Source of the DNA: Dastarcus helophoroides
Taxonomy: Eukaryota > Arthropoda > Insecta > Coleoptera > Bothrideridae
DNA: 64,000 nucleotides
Reading direction: 5' to 3'
NCBI GenBank assembly: GCA_028583605.1
Contig: CM053328.1
Location: 14,195,107-14,259,106 of the forward strand
The first letter of the stretch is position 1. Each line of letters begins with the position of its first letter. Below the pieces are notes generated by a model. It was not told where the DNA came from, did no database searches, and was given only the letters and a program-made list of their open reading frames with translations. Below, in pieces: positions 22,942-37,111 of the stretch. The position numbers and the translations under genes are program-made.

Positions 22942-24366
22942 TAGGGGTGCAAACGATAGTTTGATGTTTTTAAAACATTGATGTATCTTTGTAAACGTCG
23001 ATGTTTCAATATCGATTGTTGGGCATAAAAATCTCGATAAATCTTTCAGTTTAAAAAATCGATATGTCGCATCGCGACAGAATCATAGAATTGATGGAAT
23101 AAGAGACCACACACTTTTGTAGCTAGTAATCCAATGGCCAGCAGTGTATATTTTAAACAGATTGATGCTGAATTTGTATGCTGCAGGTATAAACTTAGTT
23201 CAAAATTAATAATTTAGATATTTTTATTTACAATCTAAAAAAATATATAAAGGAAAAATAAAATTTGTTGGAAAAGTTCTTTAGAAATTAGCTTTAAAAA
23301 TTCGAAAATATAAACTGGATTTACTAATAAACATTTTTTTAAATTTCGATTTTAAATTCACAAGTATTCATTAATTTAAATCTTTGGACAAAAAAAGATT
23401 ATCTTTATCAAGATTTCTAGTTTAAATTTTAAATTTTCAGTTCCTTTAAGACAATTTATTTTATATAAATTTCTTTTTTCACACTTCATTTTTTTCGTTT
23501 TATATTTTAATTCAAAACCTCTATAAGAAAGTCAAAATTTTTAGGTAATTATTAAGTAAAAAATCCTAATTTGTATTCAATGTTTTTATTTACTTAGAAA
23601 TTGCATATTTTTGTAATTCCAACTTATCTTCAAAATTTTAAAAAATTTCCTAAAATTTTGTAAATAACCAAATTTCCAAACTTTATTTTTATATTAAGTT
23701 CTTCTCCAAATTTCAAGCGTGGTATTTTTAACCTCGATAATTCGAACATTTTTCATAATTTCATAATTATTTGAGTAGAAGTAAAGGATTTTTTTTTTTC
23801 ATTTCAAGTTTAACTTTCAAATATTGACGTTTTCCTCGAATTTATATGACTCAACAATTCTAAGTTTCAAGCGAAATTTCCAGGCAAAAAGAAAATAAAA
23901 AATCCTAGTTTATATCAAATTTCTACTTCAATTTTTTGTTTCATTGAAAATTTTGTTATACGTAAATATCAACTTTTTTATCTTTTACTTTTACCTAAGA
24001 AAGATCGAAATTTTCAGAGAAAAATTCAACATTCTTTAAAAAGCTTAAGTTTTAAGTTAAAAGTAAAAGATTTTAAGTGAAAACCAAAACCGAATCATTA
24101 AAATTTCGAACTTAATCTCCAAATTTTGAATATCTTCTCCAAATTCGGAGTTTAATGTTGAAGTTTTATTGATAATTTGAGTATTTTTTATAACATTTTG
24201 AGGTTAAAGTAGAAGTTATCAAAATTTCCAACTTTTAAATGTATTTTTCCAATATACGGCCGTAATGTCTGAATGTATATATTTTTTTGAAACATTGAAA
24301 AACATGGATTTTGAGCTTTAAGTCAAAATTTACAAACATAAATAAACGAATAAACAAATAAATGAA

Positions 24367-24397
<31 letters not shown>

Positions 24398-24402
24398 ACA
24401 AA

Positions 24403-24481
<79 letters not shown>

Positions 24482-25350
24482 AAATATGGGTTTTATTTAG
24501 AAAGAAAAAGAAATAACATGGTAAAATAATTTTAAAAATTAGGGTCAGAAATGTCATCAATTAAAAGATGTTTTATAAACTCCGAGTTAAGAGGCGATAT
24601 TTCGATTTTAAATAGGTAAATTGTACTTTTTTTTAATTCCAGGATTATAATCAAAATGTCGACTCTCTTCTCGAAATTTTGTTTTTCCTCGAAATTTTGA
24701 CTGTAATTTCAATTTTAATTTTAAGCTAGAAATTTCGAGAAAAAAGTTGCAATTTGGGTTATTAAAGATTGAAATTACTGAACGCACCCTACTGCTAATT
24801 GTGAATATTATACGATAAGGGGTGTGGTGAGCGAAACTTTCATCTGCCTAACCTAACTATAGAGTGCAGAAATTTTAAGATAAACATCGAAGAGTCGACG
24901 TTTTTCTCGAAATTTCTACAAAAAAGTAAAAAATTCGAATTTATAGTCAACATTTCGAGATCAAAGTAGCAATTTTGATTTTAATCGAGGAGTTTCGAGA
25001 AAAAAGTTTAAATTTTAAAAATATAGGCAAAATTTCAATAAGAAGAAATTGAATTTTTGACATTTAAGCCGAAATTTTAAGAAAAAAGTCAAAATTTTGA
25101 AAAAAAATTTAAAAATTTAGCTTCAAATTTAAAATTTCTAAGCAGAATCACTTTAAATTATTGTCCTTTCCACCTAGTCATAATTTTGGCTTTCTAAACT
25201 AGTAATTAAGTATTTAAAAAGCTTCGGAAAAACATCAGTAACTTTTTTTTAACCCTCTGAATTCCGATGTTTTATACATCGATGTTTTTTTTTTTAAATT
25301 TTCGATATTTAAATATCGACATTTTTTTGAACGATTGATCAGTTTATGCA
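22942..25350. mobile_element. Possible non-autonomous element with related inverted ends
   Basis: The left side (22942-23070) has GTGCAAACGATAGTTTGATG and several ATCGAT/TCGATA phrases; the right side (25260-25345) has the inverted counterpart, with CATCGATG, ATATCGACATTTTT and GAACGATTG. The interior is AT-rich quasi-periodic sequence with an (AAAT)n array. Ends are imperfect, so the call is tentative. Confidence 0.35.
24359..24481 (+). repeat. (AAAT)n microsatellite
   Basis: About 30 units of AAAT/TAAA with two C interruptions. It generates a spurious FIYL repeat frame on the minus strand. Confidence 0.95.
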
Positions 25351-25559
25351 GTATTGTCAGATAGAAGAGAAATTTTCTCATTTGCGTGATTTTGGGGTTG
25401 TGCCCGTTGACCAAACCTCTTGAATTATTACGGCTGAGGAATTATTAGTTTTCAGAATGAGACTTATTAATTGAACTAATATTCAGATTATTTTGCCTTT
25501 AATCTTGGAAGTTAAGTTGTAGCCAAATTTCTGAACTTACTTTTAGCTTTTAGTTTTCT

Positions 25560-26690
25560 TTTAAATCAAAAAATTTGTCTCGACTTTTAGACATAAAATT
25601 TGAAATTTCTATGAAATTGTTATTAGAAAAAAATCGTAATTTTGTAAAAAAATTCTTAATTTTGAGGAACAACTTGTAATTTCTATTAAACGTATGCATA
25701 GTAGAAAAATCTAAGCCTTGAGATAAATTCTGAAATTTTTATGAAAAAATTCAAAATTTTAGAAAAGAGTTAGGATTTAGAGAAAAAAATTGAAATTTTT
25801 ATAGTTATTTTTAGATAAAAATCCTTATATCAAAAATAAAATCCAAATTTGGAGACTTAAGTTGAAATTGGGAGAAAAACCTAAAAGAAACATTTACAAA
25901 AAAAAAATGAACTTTTCGAAAGAAACCTTAAATTTTTTTACAGAAAACCCAAAATTTTTCGAAAACAGTAAAAATGTTGACATAAAACTCGAAATTTCTG
26001 TGAGTGTTTTTTTGGGAAAAAAATATTTTGTGAAATATATCGAAATGGAGAAAACGGCTACTATAAAATATTTTAAGAAAAGTATAAATTGTAAGAAAAG
26101 GCAAAATTTTGAGTAAAATTTGAAATATTCCTAAAAAGTTTCAAAAGAAAAGTGGAACCTTTGATAAAATACTCAAAATATCTACTAAGAAAGCAATTTC
26201 AAGAAAAAAAAGTAAATGAACTTTGGAAAAAGTTTAAGAAATGAAATTTGTATTAAAAAAATGTTTATAAGAAATTGTATTTTAGAGAAAGAGTTCAATT
26301 AGCTGCAGAAAAAATCGGAGTTTATTAAACAATACTTTAGAGAAAAATCGATTTTATGCGAAAATATTCGAAATTTACATAAAAGTCGAAATAATGAGAA
26401 AAAAATATAGATTTAAAAAATTATTTTGGTTATTTATGGAAGTCGCAATTTCAAAAAAAACATGAAACAAATTTTTAAAACACTACAAATAAAATTTGTT
26501 AAAAAAATATTCGCAAGCAATTGCATATTTGAGAAAAGACTCAAATTTACTAAAAAAAAGTAAAAGTTTTTTAAAGCAATATTTTAAAGGAAAATTAAAC
26601 TTGGGCGAAAATGGTCAAAATGTCTTAAGAAAATTTGAAATTTTGACAAAAATGATATACCACTGCTGAAGAAGGGAGGCAACATTGTTT
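25560..26690. repeat. Quasi-periodic AT-rich tract between the two genes
   Basis: Dense AAAAATTCAAAATTTT-type variants. An open frame at 25862-26116 is composed of Lys/Asn/Phe/Glu only and reflects base composition. Confidence 0.45.
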
Positions 26691-26697
26691 TTACTTC

Positions 26698-26703
26698 TTT
26701 ATT
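26698..26703 (-). terminator. Poly(A) signal AATAAA of gene B
   Basis: Minus-strand AATAAA about 75 nt after the gene B stop codon, in an AT-rich trailer. Spacing is normal for a short insect 3' UTR. Confidence 0.4.
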
Positions 26704-26778
26704 TTAACCAAAATTAACCGTCAAATCATATTCTAATTTAATTACAAAAAAATTCGAATACAGTGTTAAAACTGGAAT

Positions 26779-27045
26779 TCAGTTGTATGCCAAGTAAGCC
26801 TTTTGGAATAATTCCAACTTGTAACTTTCTTCCAGCTCCAAAGTCTTTTGTAATCTCATCTCGGCCACTTCTTGTATGTTGGACAATACTTCGTACTGAT
26901 AAGGCCTAATTAAAGCTTTAAAAACTTTCTTGTCGAGTCTGAAAACTTCGCAAATTTCGAGAGCAACTACATTGGCGGTTCTTTTGAGATCACGCAACAG
27001 CAGGGATATTTCACCGAAGTAGGCGCCGTCCTGAAGATGGCAAAT
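26779..27045 (-). CDS. Gene B exon 8: second half of CNBD and C-terminus
   Basis: 267 nt including the stop. Acceptor TTTTCAG|ATTTG. It encodes DGAYFGEISLLLRDLKRTAN, the phosphate-binding cassette with the key Glu and Arg in place, then the C-helix, and ends QKAYLAYN. Confidence 0.9.
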   Translation of the reverse strand: MCHLQDGAYFGEISLLLRDLKRTANVVALEICEVFRLDKKVFKALIRPYQYEVLSNIQEVAEMRLQKTLELEESYKLELFQKAYLAYN

Positions 27046-30000
27046 CTGAAAACTTCATCTTTTGGTATCAGTTGATAATATACTGTTCTAATGGGTAAAA
27101 GGTGACAGCTGGTATTTTTATTTCACTAAAAAAAAAACAGAAAAACATTTTTAAACATTAGCGTGAATATCATAGGTACCTATTTCGGTAAAGTGTTCGG
27201 TATTTCAGTAGCCATAGCGATGGCAAGGATGCATCATAGAAAAATTTTTTTTGTACAAGAAAAAAGAGAAATTTACCATATCAGGGACAAAGATCTTCTA
27301 AAGACCATTTCAGAAAAAGTTTCTCTATATGTCACATCAGGGGCAAAACTCTTCTGAAGACAGTTTCAGAATTTTTTTTAAATATAATCCACTCGCAAAG
27401 AGTAACACAGTTATTTTCTATCTCAGATTGTCTTATATGCCCTAAGATAGTTTCGGCGTAAACAGACCTTATGGTTCTTGCAAAAATCTTTCATTAAAGT
27501 ATTTGTTAAAAAGAGGCAAGTCGACAATTATCCGACTAGGCTTCAGCGTCTGGAGAGTTTCCGTCAAAGTTTTATCGCCAAACAAGCGTATTACTTTTTT
27601 TTGAACTGAATCCAAAAAAACCAATGTTTGCTTTGGGATTGAACTCCAAGCCTGAGAGCAGTAGGCCAGTGGTGTTGTAACTTGGGCTTTATAATGAGTG
27701 GGATAGTTCATCTGATATGAAGTACTTTTTGCATTGAAATAGAAAGCCAAATATCTGAGAAGCGGCACGCACGCACACATGGTCGTTGCAAAAAAAGTTG
27801 GTGAAAGGGAAAAGTAATAAACATTACCTCTTTCCCTGATGGAGTGTAAACTGCTACGGTACCGCTGGCCAAAAAGTACATGCAATCTCCTACAGCTCCA
27901 GCTTTGATGATGATGTCGTTGGGTAAATATATTTCTGACTTTAGCTGATTCAGGATGTCGCTTAGGATTTTCTGTGAGATGTTGGTGAAGACTGAAACAT
28001 TTTGAACCAATTGTTTGCACAAGTACACGTTTATCTCCCTCTTTAACTTCTCTGAAATATTTCACTAAATGAGTGACAAGAACTATTTCTGTTCATTTAT
28101 ACGAGGTCTTAGTTGTTATGTCCAGTGGCAGACCCAATAATGTTTATTTTAGTGGCATGTTCTTTAGGGCATTTTAAAGAATCAAAACTCTTGTTTTCAG
28201 TAAAAACAAAACCAAACCTAATTTATTGCCAAAGTTTCAATTTCATCTCAGTATTTTGACTTTTTCTAGAAATTTTCAGATTTCGAACTAAAAATTTTCA
28301 GCTTAAATTTAAAATTTTTATTTTGTGCGCGAGAAAAATAAATATAGCATAGAGATGAGAGTATAAATTTCTAGAGTAAGAATTCATTTTCAAAACAATG
28401 TTCATTTTAAACTATAGATTTGAATTCAAAGTTTTGAATAAACATTAAAATTAAAAGTTTAAATTATGTGAATCTAAAAAAAGTCAATATCTCAAAAGAG
28501 CTATTAAAATTTTTCTCAAAGTTTCGATCTAACGATGCGTTTACACTAGACATTTCATTCTGTATATTTCTCTCTGACGTAAGTGTCAACTATCCTGAGA
28601 GAAGCTATCTCCTCCCAGCTGTGTAGCTAAGTCTCTGGTAGCCTCTCTCAGGATAGCTGACATTTATGTCAGAGAGAAATGTACGAAACAATGTGTCTAA
28701 TTTAAACGCACCCTAATATAGATATTTTAAAATTTTGAGGGATAAAACATCTTTTATATAAATATCGTATTTTCCTTCAGTTAGCACTTTTCTAAAAAAA
28801 CTCGAGTTTAAACTTGAATTTTATTTATTATTTTATTTTGAATTTTAACTTAAAAGTTCAAGAAAAAGTCAGAAGTTTTCAACAAAAAGTCAAAACTAAA
28901 GAAAGTCCAAAATGTCGTTTAAAGCAAAAACTTTAAAGGTAAAGCTATATTAAAAAATGTTGACCAAATTTCGACAGTTTTACACAAAAACTTAAATATT
29001 AGAGATTCTGTCATATTTTAAGTTTAAAATGGTCGATTCAAAGTAAAAAATTTGACATTTTGTAAATACATTTTAAGTTTACTTATGAAATTTAATTTTT
29101 TCTAAATTTCGTGTTAAGTCACTTATTTCTGTTTTATAAATATTGAATTTTTCTGCGAACTTGAACTCTCTTCAAAATTTTTATTTTAAAAATAAATCAA
29201 ATTCGCAAATTATTTTAAGCTTGCAATTTTTGTACTCGAAAATTCTGGAATTTTTCTTCCCATGTTTAAGTGAAATCTAGTAATTTTTAACTGTAATGGT
29301 GCCAACATTTTGATTTTGGACCCTAAAATTTAGACCTATTTATTAAATTTGTCTACTTTTTTTTATAAAATTAGATTTTTTCTCGCATATTCGGGGTTTA
29401 TCTGAAAATTTAATATTCTATTGTTTTTGCACATTTCAATTTTTGTATAGACACAAATATATTTTCAACTGTTTAACTTTTATTCTGAAAATTTGAAAAC
29501 CTCTTATAAATTTTAATCTTTTCAAGTTTGGCGTCTTTAAAAAAAGAAACCGTAGTATGTATTTACATTATTTAGAAAAATTTTTAAGTTTGGAACGAGT
29601 ATCGAATTTTTAAAAAATGTCCAAATCTCTACAAATATTTGAAATGAAAGTTGAACTTTTACTAAAAAATACTTTAGCTTTTTTAGGGAAAATTTTTTGA
29701 TATTTTTGGGTATAAACTCGCTAAATTAGAGGGAACATTACACGCCATTGTTTATTCATACGAATCATATTATTGCGTGTTACCGGTTCGATAATTAAAA
29801 CCTCGTGAATTGTAAACACTTTATTTCAAACGTATTTCAGAATACAATAATTATGAAACACCTAACTATTAGACTATCTTACTATCTGAGTATCTGACTA
29901 TCTGACATACTAAAGGAAAGGCGACCGCGTATTTATACCGTTCCCAGCTTCTAGAACGGATCTCATACAGATCGGGCTCGAAGCAAGCGGGAAAAGTCTA

Positions 30001-33000
30001 GTACGCTTATCTACTGCATGATCCATTCTCGCGGCTGCATCCCAATACAAATTTTACAATTACAGTTTGTTACAATATCTTCAAATATGCAAAGTTGAAT
30101 TTAAATCAATAAAAAATTTCGGGTTTTAAGGGGGTAGATCGGATCCGAAAGGCCGTGTCGTATATCCGTCACTGATTATGTCATTAATTTTAATCAAGCT
30201 TAGCAAAGACAGAAAATGTAAAAAATGTGTATTTTTTAATCTACCAACTCAATCTGCATTAAATAGTTCGCTCCATATTCGCAACCACCTCTCTTATTAA
30301 ATATTATGTACAAGTTAATAAATCAGCAGACGTCATTAGGTGTAATTGACTAACGAGCAACACATTTTTATATATTATTTCGTCGTATAAAAATTTATAT
30401 TTTCAAAAGGTTAAAACTAAAGTAAAAATAGTTGCATATATTTTTAAATTTTTTTGTTTATTGTTATTATTATTTTGGTTGGTGCAGCAAAAAATAAAAG
30501 AATAATTGAAAACAATAAATGACACAAAAACGTAGAAAAATAATGTATTTGTGTGACCAAAACTAAAACTGGAATCCTAACAAATTAAATAACGGCACAT
30601 TTAAAAAAATAATGTTCAATGCTCAAACAACCGGAGTATTTAATTCAGGAATAAATTAAACATTTTTCGCCAGTTAATTGTTTAAAAAAAATGTGCCACG
30701 AGTTTAGACTAGAAAGATACCACAATGAGGTATAGTTCAAAATATTGATTTTTTTCCTTGAAATATGTTGCTTACACAAAACATTTTGGATTTAAAGTTG
30801 AATTTTTAAGAAAAGATATAAAAGATAACACTTTTAGATTACAATTGATTTATCAACTTATTTGCTGAAAATAAATTAAATATAAAGCTTCTGATGTTTA
30901 TCTTAAAATGTTGAATTTAAATGAATTAATAGTGAACATTTCACCGATGAAAGCTCTGATTAGTTGTTATGTCAACAAAGATCTGGAAAGGTCTAGCTTG
31001 GTAAAAGAAAAAAAAAACACAAAAATGGAGGTGAATTGTCGATTAAATCTACTGTTGTGCCAAATAAAAAATGGGAATAAATGTGTAAGAAAAAATTGAG
31101 GCCAAAGATCGTCAGCGCTAACGAACCTGAGAGAATTTCTCTGATCACCTTCTCTCTGAAGAATTTCTTCTGAAACTTGTATTCATAATACTGCACCATG
31201 CGTTGTCGCATCATCAAAGGGAACTTTTTGTATTTCATGTATTCTTGCAGCTGATTCATAACCTCCTGGTACTTGGTTTCCAAGGCGAATGCATCAAAGG
31301 TTACCGTCATTAAAATAACTGAAAAATAAAATAAAATATTTGTGTCCCTCTTATATGTACTTTATCATAATTTACTGCGAACCTCATATCTGTCAAATTT
31401 GGGAAATCAACATCAGATCAAGAGCCGCCCATACTAGTGGAGTGCCTAAGGATTCTGACCTAGGATTTCAGTTTCAGTGAGTGAAATTAAATAAAAATAT
31501 ATGAAATGTTTAGCTAATAGTATTTGTAAAAAAGTTTACCTATTAAGAAATTCTGATCTTTATTAAAAATAATAATAACAATAACATGAATCCGGGTGTT
31601 TCAAAATAAGATGCTTATACTTAGGGAGGATAATCTTCTACCTATTTTAAGAAAAAAAGTTTATATCAACATAGGTCCGGAACCGTTTTATTTTTAAGCT
31701 ACAGGGTCTTGAAAATGAAAAAGAATTTGGTTTTTCCTTAAATACAATGAAACCACTCGAAATATTTTTTCAAATTTTGCTAGTTGCTAACTAGAATTAA
31801 AGACACACTTTTTGCTGGAAAAATATTTGCTTTTCTTCCATCAGTGGCGTTCATGCTAATTTGTCTTTGAGTACTCTTAGCAAAAAAACTGGCACGTCAC
31901 TGCTTTTTTACAAATTAAGTACCAATTTCATAAACAATCTTTATTTCTTAGTAAAAATGCTCCCTAGGATTTTTTTTTATCTGACAAACGGTTCTCGGTT
32001 AAAACAATTATTTAACTTTAAAAACTATGTTTACTTATTTTGTAGTATGGGTTTTTAATTTATTAAAAATAGTTCTATCCCAAAAACCTATAAATCCAAC
32101 TTAGATATTAACATAAATTTTCATAAAGAAACACTAATGAACTTAGTTGCCTTAAAATAAGGCATTAAATTTGTAGAAAAGGATATAACACGCCCATCGA
32201 AATGCAAAGAAATGCATTTTATTTTTTTACTTAGAAAACGTTGGTCGGGTGAAAGAAGTTAAGGAGGACCTTTTACTTAAAATAAAGAGTTTCATTTAAA
32301 GCCATATTTATTTTGAATAAAAGAAAAACAGTGGCGCGATTTTTTTTAATTAAAAGAATTCAAAGATATGTTAATCGAATCACACAAAAAAAAGTGGAGG
32401 GGACATTTTTACCAACAAGTGAAGGATTTTTATACAATTGATGCTTATTTTAAAAAAGCAGTGGCGTAACATTTTAATTTAGCTATTTTATACAGATAGA
32501 AAAGTTTAAGAATTTGGGTAAGATAGCCCAAACTGTTCCACTTCCTAAATTGACAGTAAACATAGGGGGAAGCAAAGGGCATGTGGAGCTGCAATATGGG
32601 ATTGGATAGCCCAAAATAAACCGCCTCCTAAATTTAACCGCTTAATTTTTTCTATTTTCTTAAATTTTTAGAAAAATTTAAAGGGATCAATTTAAGCTAA
32701 CTAACTCCACTAGGTGGAGCTAATCCAACCTTTTTACCAAGAAATAAAGTTCTTTATGAAATTGGTACTTAGTTTGAAAAAAAGCAGCCCCATTTTTCGT
32801 TAAGAATACTCGATGAAATATTAGCACGGATGCCAGTGATGAAAAAAAGCAAAATAATTTTCAGCAAAAAGTGCGTCTTTGTGCTTGGTTAGTATCTACC
32901 AAAATAAAAAAATATATTATAAGAGGTTCCATAGTATTTAAGGAAAAACCAATTCCTTAAAATCGCTCGAGGATTATGCTCCTTAAGTATGAGCACCTTA

Positions 33001-36000
33001 TTTTGAAACTCCTGGATTATTATTATTATTACTATTGTTAATAAAGATCACAATTTTTTAGTAGGTAAACTTTTTTACAAACACTCTTAGCTAAACATTC
33101 CATATATTTTTGTTTAATTTCACTCACCCTTACTGAATTCCTACGTTTTTAGATTTTTAGTACTCCAGGCACTCTACTATACAACAGCAGATTACTCGAC
33201 GAATTGGAAATGGCACATATCAAATTAGCGAGATTAACTTTGCGTTAATGGACAGGGCCGAGCAACAGACTAATCGGCAGACTTTATCTTGCACAGACTA
33301 AATATGTCAGTTGTGGCTGACTTTGACATCTTTCACGCAAAAATGCTAGATAACACCAGCTAAATCTCGGTGCATGCAAACATACCTCGAATCGAGTCGA
33401 ATTCGTACAAAAGTGACAAGTATTAACCCACTAACGTGAAATTTTTAATTGACGAATTTAATTGGAGGTTAAAATATGTGTATAAATATGTACGTTAGTA
33501 AAGAGCATTATATTTGGTAATAAGCCAAGTACGCAGACATATCTGATAGATTATAATAGATTACAAATAAGAGTGTGTTGGGCAAATTTCTATTGAAGTT
33601 GCATCTTTTCATTTTACATTTCAGCTCTTAATTAGGTGCTTCGCCATTTATTTATTTTTTTGTTGGATTTTTTGTCGCAGGAAACAATGAACAAAAAATC
33701 AGGTATTGGGCTTGTTTTGAGAGCTCTGAATCAGAAAGATTAAATATTTCAAAGACAAATGTTAGATCTTCGAAGCTGCTAATATTTTATTAACGTGATT
33801 CCAAACAGACCTAAAATCTTAAAGGAAACTAGACGTCCTTTACCATGAATTTAGACAACACTTAACAATTTAATTTTTTTAACATTATTCTCTACATAGC
33901 CTTTACATGCGTCACCTTGACGTAAGTTGACGCATGTGTAAAAGAAATTCTTCCTTCCTTATTATTCTCGATATTGAAAAAATTTACCTGCGATGCTTAG
34001 TAGATAAATTCGCCCGGCAATTATGAACTCACACGCCATAAGATTCTCTTCCCATGGCAAATTTTGGAATGGGGCAGATGCTCCTAAAGAAAAATTAGAG
34101 ATATTTACAACTTAGTCTTGTTTCAAGTAATAAGTGATGGTATAATTTCGAATGTCGGCTTTAAACTTGAGAAACTTACCTACGAGAAGTCCTGAAGCCC
34201 TATGTACGCATAAGACATAGTCGGCGAATACACTGATCCTGATTTGTTGGGTGTTGATCCAAGAATCAGGATGCAATTCGCCGTAATACAAGGACCTAAG
34301 GTGTGGTACCAAAAATTGAAGGCATGCCGCCCAGTGCACAACGAGGTATGAAAGAAAAAAATATATGGTAACGTTTACTGTTCCAGAGTTTAAATTGAAC
34401 CTCTGAAAAAATAACATATGAATATCGAAATGGTAGGAAATTGAGGAAAGCGATAAGAGCCCAAAGATTACAGTGTAAACTGAATAACTGCTAGCGCCTC
34501 AGTCATTGTGACCTAAATTTAAGCATATATTTAGAAAGCTTAAAAAAACGGAAAGTCGAAAAAAATTTGATCCATAAACTCCCCCACCCCTCGAGGACGC
34601 TCCTAATTCGCAACACACTCTCCTAATCAGTAACTTAGATAAGGGAAATATGATGATCGATTTTGTACTTATCTTTCTTAAAACATCAACACATTTCAAG
34701 TAGAGTATTTTGATTTTTAATTTGAAATTTCGTTAAAAACATCCAAACTTTGAGGTTTACATCGAAAGAAAATTTTAAAAAAGTCAATATTATAAGTTTG
34801 AATTTAAAATATTTGGAAAAAACAAAAAATTTTACTTTAAACTCCAATTTTTAACAAAAATAAAAAAACTGAATTTCAAATTTTGAAAATCGAAATAAAA
34901 ATGTTGTCCTCTGAAACCAAGAATGATTAAAAAACACAACAGTATCTCTCTGAAGATGATAGATTGGCTATCAAAACGCGTTAGAGCAACCTTTGTTGTG
35001 TTTTTTAATCTTTCTTAGTTTTAGGGGCAAGATTTGTATTTCAGTTTTTGAAATTAACCAACGACCAGTCCGTTCCACCAAAACTAAAGTTTCGAGTTTA
35101 AAAATCCAAAGAAGTTTGTCAATTACATTTATTTAAATTTCACATTTTTCGAAATTACGAGTTTAAGCTTTGAGTATTTGTCTTCTTTCTTCCTAAAACT
35201 CAAAATTTTTGATAATTAAAATTGCAAATTTTGAGAAAAAAGGGAAATATTTGGATTTAACACAGAATATCAAAATTTCGACTAAAGTCCACAAATGTCG
35301 ACTTTGAATTTTTTCTAGTTTTCTTTGTTTCATATTAAAACACTCTTCTGTTAACTTAAGACTTTATCTCCATATTTAAAAAAAGTCAAAAATTGGGTTG
35401 TATACGTGCAAACTTTTTTCGAAGAATTTTGAGTTTAAATCTTGTGGTCAATTTCAAAAACTATTTCCATTTTAAACGCGGAGCTCTGAATTTCTTCTCT
35501 TATTTTGTTCCTAAAATTTCTAGTACCTATTTAATCGAAATTTCAGGTTCCACTTTGAAACTCCGCCTTTTTTCAGAATTTTTACATTTTGTAATTTCAA
35601 AATTCGACTTTAATTTTTTTTCAAATATTACATCTGAAGTTACTATTTTGAATTGAGGACATAAAGACTTTTTATATTTGTTTGTTGATCAATCACTAAA
35701 AACGAATTACCCTTTCCCTTTTTAACCGAAATTTCTATCACGTCGTCAATCAGGGCGTCGGGAGTGTGCGCATATTTTTAGACTCGTTAGGTGAAGATAT
35801 TACGTGACTTCCTGCGCTCAAGTGAATTCCGTTCTCGCGGTTCGTCAGTTCTAAATACAATGAGTGAGCAAGAAGTTCATCCGTACGTTGCGCAGCGTAT
35901 TATTATTAAATTTTTTGCCATTGAAACTGTGTTGAATGTCATAAGAAATTTTGTAAGGACGAACTCAAAGTTGAAAATGAACCCCATGCCCGAGATTTTA

Positions 36001-37051
36001 AAAGTGTTGTGCACGTCGATTTCCTGCAGGAATGTCGTACGGTTGATGCTGCTTACTGGTGCCAGCTTTTGGATGAAGTAAAACGTGCATATATGCGGAA
36101 GAGGTGCGAATTTTCGGTCAGAAATGTAATTTTGCTTCACGATTGTGTCCGCCCCCACTTAGGCCAATCTGACACATCAAAAATTAGAGGAAATGCATTG
36201 GGCAACATTAGAACACCCTCCTTATAGTCTTGACTTATCACCATGCGATTATCATATGTTTGGACCACTGAAAGAAGGTCTAGGAAGTGAGCGATTTCAT
36301 GATAATGCTGCCGTTGACGCATTTCTGCACAATTGGCTGCAAACATGCCTCCCTTCTTTTTTAATGATGGCATTAAAAAACTTCCAATCCGCTGGTAAAA
36401 ATGCATAACAAAATCAGGAAATTATGCAAAAAAATAGTTAATATCTTTAATATATGTATCTTGAACCAATAAATTTCATTTCAAGAAAAAATTTCACATT
36501 TAATACTACAACACAAAAGTTTTAAAAGATAAGTTTAAAACTGGAGCATGTATTTCTGAATTTAAAATTAATTGATTGGTAAATGTTCATGTATTGACTC
36601 TTATAATAAAAATTTAGCAAAAGAAGCTGTTCACTCAAAATGTTATCAGTAAGTTCGAAATTTGAAAATTAAATTTAAAATTATGAGAAAAAAATAAAAA
36701 TTTCGATTGTGAAAGAAAGGTAAATAAAGAGAAAAAAACAAAGGCGAGAAAACATAAGGATAAAGCAGAAGGCAAAGAAAAAAATAAAAAAATAACAAAG
36801 GCAAAAGGAAAGAAAAGAAGGGAAAGACAAGAACCTAAGGAAAATCCAAGAAAGGTTATATAAAACAAAAGGAAAGGGAAACGAAGAGAAGATTAATGAA
36901 CAAAAGAGAGGAGGAACGAAGAGACCCGAAGGGAAACGAAAGGACGAGAAGCAAAAAAATGATGGAAAGGAAAAGAAGGGAAGAGGCAGACAGCAAAGGA
37001 AACAGAAATAAAAGCGAAGAGAAAAGAAGGAAAGAGAAGTAAAAACTGGGG

Positions 37052-37111
<60 letters not shown>

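Noticed and set aside
24330..24560. Open frame of repeated Phe-Ile-Tyr-Leu on the minus strand
   Set aside because: It is the translation of the (AAAT)n microsatellite.
25862..26116. Lys/Asn/Phe-rich frame of 84 codons
   Set aside because: Base composition of the AT-rich tract explains it; no domain, no splice context.
27469..28065. A 198-codon minus-strand frame crossing gene B exon 7
   Set aside because: It is a shifted frame over exon 7 that fuses by chance with the LINE fragment; the exon itself reads in another frame with proper splice sites.
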